Source of the DNA: Brachionus manjavacas
Lineage: Eukaryota; Rotifera; Eurotatoria; Ploima; Brachionidae
Assembly (NCBI GenBank): GCA_019054805.1
Contig: JAHQIY010000006.1
Location: 4,774,001-4,838,000, forward strand
Direction of reading: 5' to 3'
DNA length: 64,000 nucleotides
The notes under the pieces: generated by a model
Database searches by the model: none
Seen by the model: only the letters and a program-made list of their open reading frames with translations
What the model was told of the DNA's origin: nothing
In this document: piece by piece, positions 60,304 to 64,000 of the stretch
Numbering within the stretch: the first letter of the stretch is position 1
Layout: every line of letters starts with the position of its first letter
Translations under genes and position numbers: made by a program

Positions 60304-61584
60304 TTCAACGAATGTGTCTAATTTGTCTAATATTAGGTCTTGAACTTTTTCAAATAATTCTCTTCGAATAATCGATACCGAGTTATTTTTTTCTACAAAA
60401 CTTTTTTTTTGAGTGAAGAAAAAGCCGATTGAAAAAAACATATTCAACATAAATAAAAATTTTTAAATTTTGGCAAAAACTTTTGCTTGGCTTAAATAAC
60501 GTGTACTGTTTTATTGATTGCATCATAAAGAGTTGAAATTTTTTAATTTTTTCAACTTGAAAAAGTTAAAAGTTAAATTAAAGTTAAAAATGATAATTTT
60601 TTTGATACAAAATGGTATTTCTTTTGATCAGAATTTACTAGATAAATAAATTGACTTATAAGTAGTGCTGCTTGATTAATGTTGTTAAATGGAGCTTTGA
60701 TGGCATTTGCGGTGCTATGTCCAAGGTGCTTAAATTTACTTTGCAAAATAAAAAAGTTCACTAAACTTTTTTTTGTTAATTTTAAATTTCTTTTTCAATC
60801 AAAAAGCTAAAAGAAATAACTCTGCCACTGCCGTCAATCCGTTTCCCAAAACTATACTTGATTGACGTAATTAAATTTAAAATTATGTAAAAAAACATGT
60901 GTCACTTGTGTATTTTATTTTAACTTTCAGAGCTATTAGAGTTTTTGTTATTATTTGTTTGTTCTAAGCCTCATAGGCAAAAAAGATACAAAAAAAAGGA
61001 AAAAAGAAGATAAAAATTTTTGTACAAATTATGATTACGTATAGAAGTCTATTTTCAGTAGATCATTTAATAGTTTAAAAAAGCAAAAAAGAGTTCTGGA
61101 TAAAATTGATCAGACCATAAAAACTTTATTATTTTATCAAAAAGTTTTAATGGGTTTCTTGGTTTAAGAATTTTAAAAAAAGCTTCACACACTTAAGATA
61201 ATTATCTTATTTCATCTATTAATTAGTATAAATCGATTTTTCAAATTTAAATTTTTCAAATTAAAAAATTAATAATTCCTATATGTGTTTAACTGAATAA
61301 GTACACAATATAGAAAAGTATTTTCTTAATTTTAGTTATGTTTTGACTAATTTAAAAATAATAATTTTTTTTTTAGAATCTTGACGATAGAAATAAAAGT
61401 GCTGTTCTAAATTTTATGAAGTTATCCTACGGCCAATTTTTTAAATAAAAATATTTTTTCGGACATGACAGAATTTTCAAAGTGACCCAATCCTGGTAAC
61501 CATATCAACAAAATTTAAATTAATCTCGGAATTTTATGAAATTTTTCAGTCAAAACTTTCTGTAAAAACAAATTCACAGCAAAA
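60304..61584. other. AT-rich spacer
   Basis: About 1.3 kb, no gene recognised. The end holds the promoter and leader of the receptor gene. Confidence 0.5.
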
Positions 61585-63516
61585 ATGAACTATTTTTGTT
61601 TTTTCTTGTTCCTTTTCTTTGCAAACCAAGTTAAATCGGTTGTTTTTTTCACTGGGTGCGATTCAAACTGTATATGCGATTACAGAGACACAAGTTTAGT
61701 CATCAGGTGCTACATGCCATTTACTCTCAATTTTTTTTTGCCAAATTTATTTTCACTTATTCAGAATATCACTTCGATCACAATAATCGACTCGTTTTTA
61801 CCAAATTTTCCCTCAAACATTTGTCAATATTCGGCCCAACTAACATACATAGACTTTTCGGATAACTCGATATCCCAAAATATTACAAAAAGTGCTTTCG
61901 ACTGCTTGAACAATCTCGAATATTTGGACCTTTCCAACAACTCTATCTCACATATCGAAGAAAACAGTTTTGACAGCTTACAAAAATTGAGATTTTTGGA
62001 CTTGAGTTATAATAATATTTTATTAATAGCTACAAATCTATTCTATCTTAAACTACCGAATCTTTTTACTCTTAATTTAAGAAACAATAAAATAGAAGAA
62101 TTAGACATTTGGTTCATTAGTTTGAGGATGATAAATAAAATTGATTTGAGCTTCAATCGAATAAACAAATTTGTCAATGGGAAAAATTGGAGCCCAAATT
62201 TGCTGTCAGCAAATTCGGCTAGCAATAATCTTGAACTATTAGATTTAAGATTTAATAATTTAACTGGTTTTAATGACGATGTGTTAGGACTTTACTCGGT
62301 CTGCACCCAAACAGAGTTTAATTCTTTTTTAAATCTGTTCAAAAAGCTTTTATTCACAGAAAATAATTTGGCATGCAGCTGTCAGCAGTCTTACAATCTC
62401 TTGTCATTTTTTCGAAATTTTAGCTCTTCTAATATAATTAATAATAACGATTACCTTTTTTTTCACTTATGTTTATCTCCGAGTGAATTTTCAACCCAAA
62501 ATTTGTTCTCTTTCACAGATCCAGACACTTGTTCGCCAAATTCCAACGTGTTTGCCACCAATTGTAGAGATGCAACCAATTCAGTAGTTCCAGAAAATTT
62601 ATTAAACGAGCCCAAGAGTAGTCTAAACGAAGCAAATTTAGATTATTTTAATGATTCACAGATAGCCGGATATGTAATTGGCCTGGTTGGCATTTTTTTT
62701 CTATTTCTCTTTTTAATCTATTGTATTTGTCCTATTGAGATTTTGGCCACTTGTTTTAATTGTATTCCAATTTTTTACCGCATTTGTCCCTGCAAAAGTG
62801 GGGTCAAGCGGCACAAGGAATTCGATTTATTCATCAGCTATAATCAAACTAATGAAGCATGGATTCGTCAAAGACTCGTTCCGTTTATCAAAGAACGCGA
62901 TTTGGTTGAGACCTACATTTTGCACTACAACTCAGCAAACAAATACAAGGAAGTATTTGGAAGCTATATCAAAGACATAATGAATCGAAGTAGTTGTATT
63001 CTATTTATTTTGTCTGATGCTTTTTTGATGAATGAATGGAATAATGCGGAGTTCAGACAGCATTTGAGACTTTTAATTACCAGAGGAAAGGCAAGATTTC
63101 TAGCAGTCCAAATGCATGACATTTGCGATGAGGAAGTGGATGAATATTTCACCGATAAGCTGCAAATACCAAGATTTGTTTCTTTGGAAAATGATGAATT
63201 TTTGTTTTGGGATAAGTTGGCTTATTTTTTGTACACAAATTATAAATCTTCTCCTATTGTTAAATCTAATAAAGTCAACGATTTTGATGAATTTGCGACT
63301 GAGAATTTTTATCGCCCTTCTCGTCCAGAGCGCTTTGGCTCGGAATTTTCTAGTTCGTCAAGCATAGATTATTCAGCGCACAAAATAAATTATCAGAAAA
63401 ACATTTCGACAAAAAATTATAAAAAAAATGCCACAAGGACTAAACCAGTTTTTTCACCCGATCGAAGGCCTATTTCTTACAGTAATTTCAAATTCCGGCA
63501 TGAAATTATTGAATGA
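61585..63516 (+). CDS. Toll-like receptor: LRR ectodomain, one membrane helix, TIR domain (643 aa)
   Basis: Toll-type receptors sense ligands outside the cell and signal through a cytoplasmic TIR domain. The single exon encodes a signal peptide (MNYFCFFLFLFFANQVKS), a short Cys-rich cap (CDSNCICDYRD), and about six to eight leucine-rich repeats at residues about 65-235 (LEYLDLSNNSISHIEENSF, LRFLDLSYNNILLI, LFTLNLRNNKIEEL). An LRR C-terminal cap (NNLACSCQQS, later C residues to about 327) and a membrane helix at about 359-385 follow. The TIR domain spans about 411-555: box 1 KEFDLFISYNQTNEAWIRQR, then SSCILFILSDAFLMNEW, and box 3 FW at about 541. The usual box 2 RDxxPG (BB loop) is absent; the same place reads YILHYNSANKYKEVF. 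A Ser-rich basic tail of about 90 residues follows. The ectodomain is short compared with most Toll receptors. Confidence 0.9.
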   Translation: MNYFCFFLFLFFANQVKSVVFFTGCDSNCICDYRDTSLVIRCYMPFTLNFFLPNLFSLIQNITSITIIDSFLPNFPSNICQYSAQLTYIDFSDNSISQNITKSAFDCLNNLEYLDLSNNSISHIEENSFDSLQKLRFLDLSYNNILLIATNLFYLKLPNLFTLNLRNNKIEELDIWFISLRMINKIDLSFNRINKFVNGKNWSPNLLSANSASNNLELLDLRFNNLTGFNDDVLGLYSVCTQTEFNSFLNLFKKLLFTENNLACSCQQSYNLLSFFRNFSSSNIINNNDYLFFHLCLSPSEFSTQNLFSFTDPDTCSPNSNVFATNCRDATNSVVPENLLNEPKSSLNEANLDYFNDSQIAGYVIGLVGIFFLFLFLIYCICPIEILATCFNCIPIFYRICPCKSGVKRHKEFDLFISYNQTNEAWIRQRLVPFIKERDLVETYILHYNSANKYKEVFGSYIKDIMNRSSCILFILSDAFLMNEWNNAEFRQHLRLLITRGKARFLAVQMHDICDEEVDEYFTDKLQIPRFVSLENDEFLFWDKLAYFLYTNYKSSPIVKSNKVNDFDEFATENFYRPSRPERFGSEFSSSSSIDYSAHKINYQKNISTKNYKKNATRTKPVFSPDRRPISYSNFKFRHEIIE

Positions 63517-64000
63517 AAAATATTCGGTTTATTTGCTTGTTTTCTTTTAATTAATAATGAGTTTTATTATACTTAGGATTTTTAGATCAAATTTTTAATA
63601 AATTTTTAAAAGAATATTTTTAAATCAGTGGAAAATTTTTTTAGAAGCCAAAAAATAGAGATAAAAAATAAATGAACTCATTTTAATATCTATTTTGGAA
63701 TCTTTGTAATTTTTATTCCTTTTTTGATGATCAATATGCTGTAAATTGCAATTGATCTAAAATTATTTCAAGAAAGACTCTATTTTAGTAGATTTTTACA
63801 CTAGAAAAAATAAATTTTATATTTATGTTCATAAAATGATATTGATATTTAGCTAATTTTTTCAACATTTAATATTTTCAACTAGATCATTTTTGAATTA
63901 ATTACAGAAAAAATAAACTTTTCAAATAAAATATCACTTTTTTATTTATTATTAAATTTTGACTTTACCATCAAAAAAGCCTAATGTCTTTAGTGGATAA
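63517..64000. other. AT-rich 3' flank
   Basis: 3' UTR of the receptor gene and spacer to the end of the window; nothing else recognised. Confidence 0.5.

Overview
This is a stretch of animal nuclear DNA. It is very AT-rich, with interspersed metazoan genes: Caprin, SEC22, FAHD1, an EAAT-type glutamate transporter, Glass, SKI2 and a Toll-like receptor. Most introns are 40-60 bp with GT..AG ends, and intergenic spacers are long and AT-rich. Splicing was worked out by hand. The joined frames of SEC22, FAHD1, the glutamate transporter, the small CYSTM-like protein, Glass and SKI2 all close without a remainder. A Glass-type five-finger factor together with a TIR receptor, tiny introns and extreme AT content fits a small invertebrate. 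A monogonont rotifer of the Brachionus type is my best guess, but this is inference and no species marker was seen.

Layout. 1-6.3 kb: Caprin (minus strand, 3' part cut by the window edge), a 3 kb gene-free spacer, SEC22, a small orphan gene and FAHD1. 8.0-11.8 kb: a nearly full-length jockey-superfamily (CR1/L2-like) LINE with three hairpins and an (ACT)n tail. 12.1-13.5 kb: an intronless coiled-coil plus predicted propeller protein. 13.8-17.4 kb: nested transposons, in which a Ginger-like DNA transposon with a 4-bp target duplication lies inside a larger inverted-repeat element; a SINE fragment and a pogo/Tigger relic follow. 19.8-20.1 kb: a 69-residue CYSTM-like gene whose first coding exon is five bases. 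22.0-24.9 kb: the glutamate transporter.

29.3-32.9 kb: a decayed Helitron-family element with Rep, PIF1-type helicase and OTU-protease segments, ending near a GC-rich hairpin. 33.3-35.0 kb: two 3' LINE fragments head to head. 35.3-35.6 kb: a perfect 81-bp inverted repeat. 36.3-40.0 kb: Glass on the minus strand, with a SINE copy in its 1.8 kb intron. 40.9-41.4 kb: an inverted pair of the same SINE. 47.9-54.1 kb: SKI2 helicase in 12 exons. 55.6-56.2 kb: a long-TIR MITE. 56.8-58.4 kb: an intronless orphan gene. 58.9-60.3 kb: a 5'-truncated LINE with a 17-bp target-site duplication. 61.6-63.5 kb: a single-exon Toll-like receptor.

The host genes do not form one pathway. They are ordinary single-copy functions in RNA-granule biology and RNA decay (Caprin, SKI2), vesicle traffic (SEC22), metabolism (FAHD1), transport, transcription and innate immunity. 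The unusual content is the density and variety of mobile DNA: at least two LINE families, a tRNA-derived SINE, Ginger, pogo/Tigger, a Helitron, a MITE and a fresh-looking foldback.
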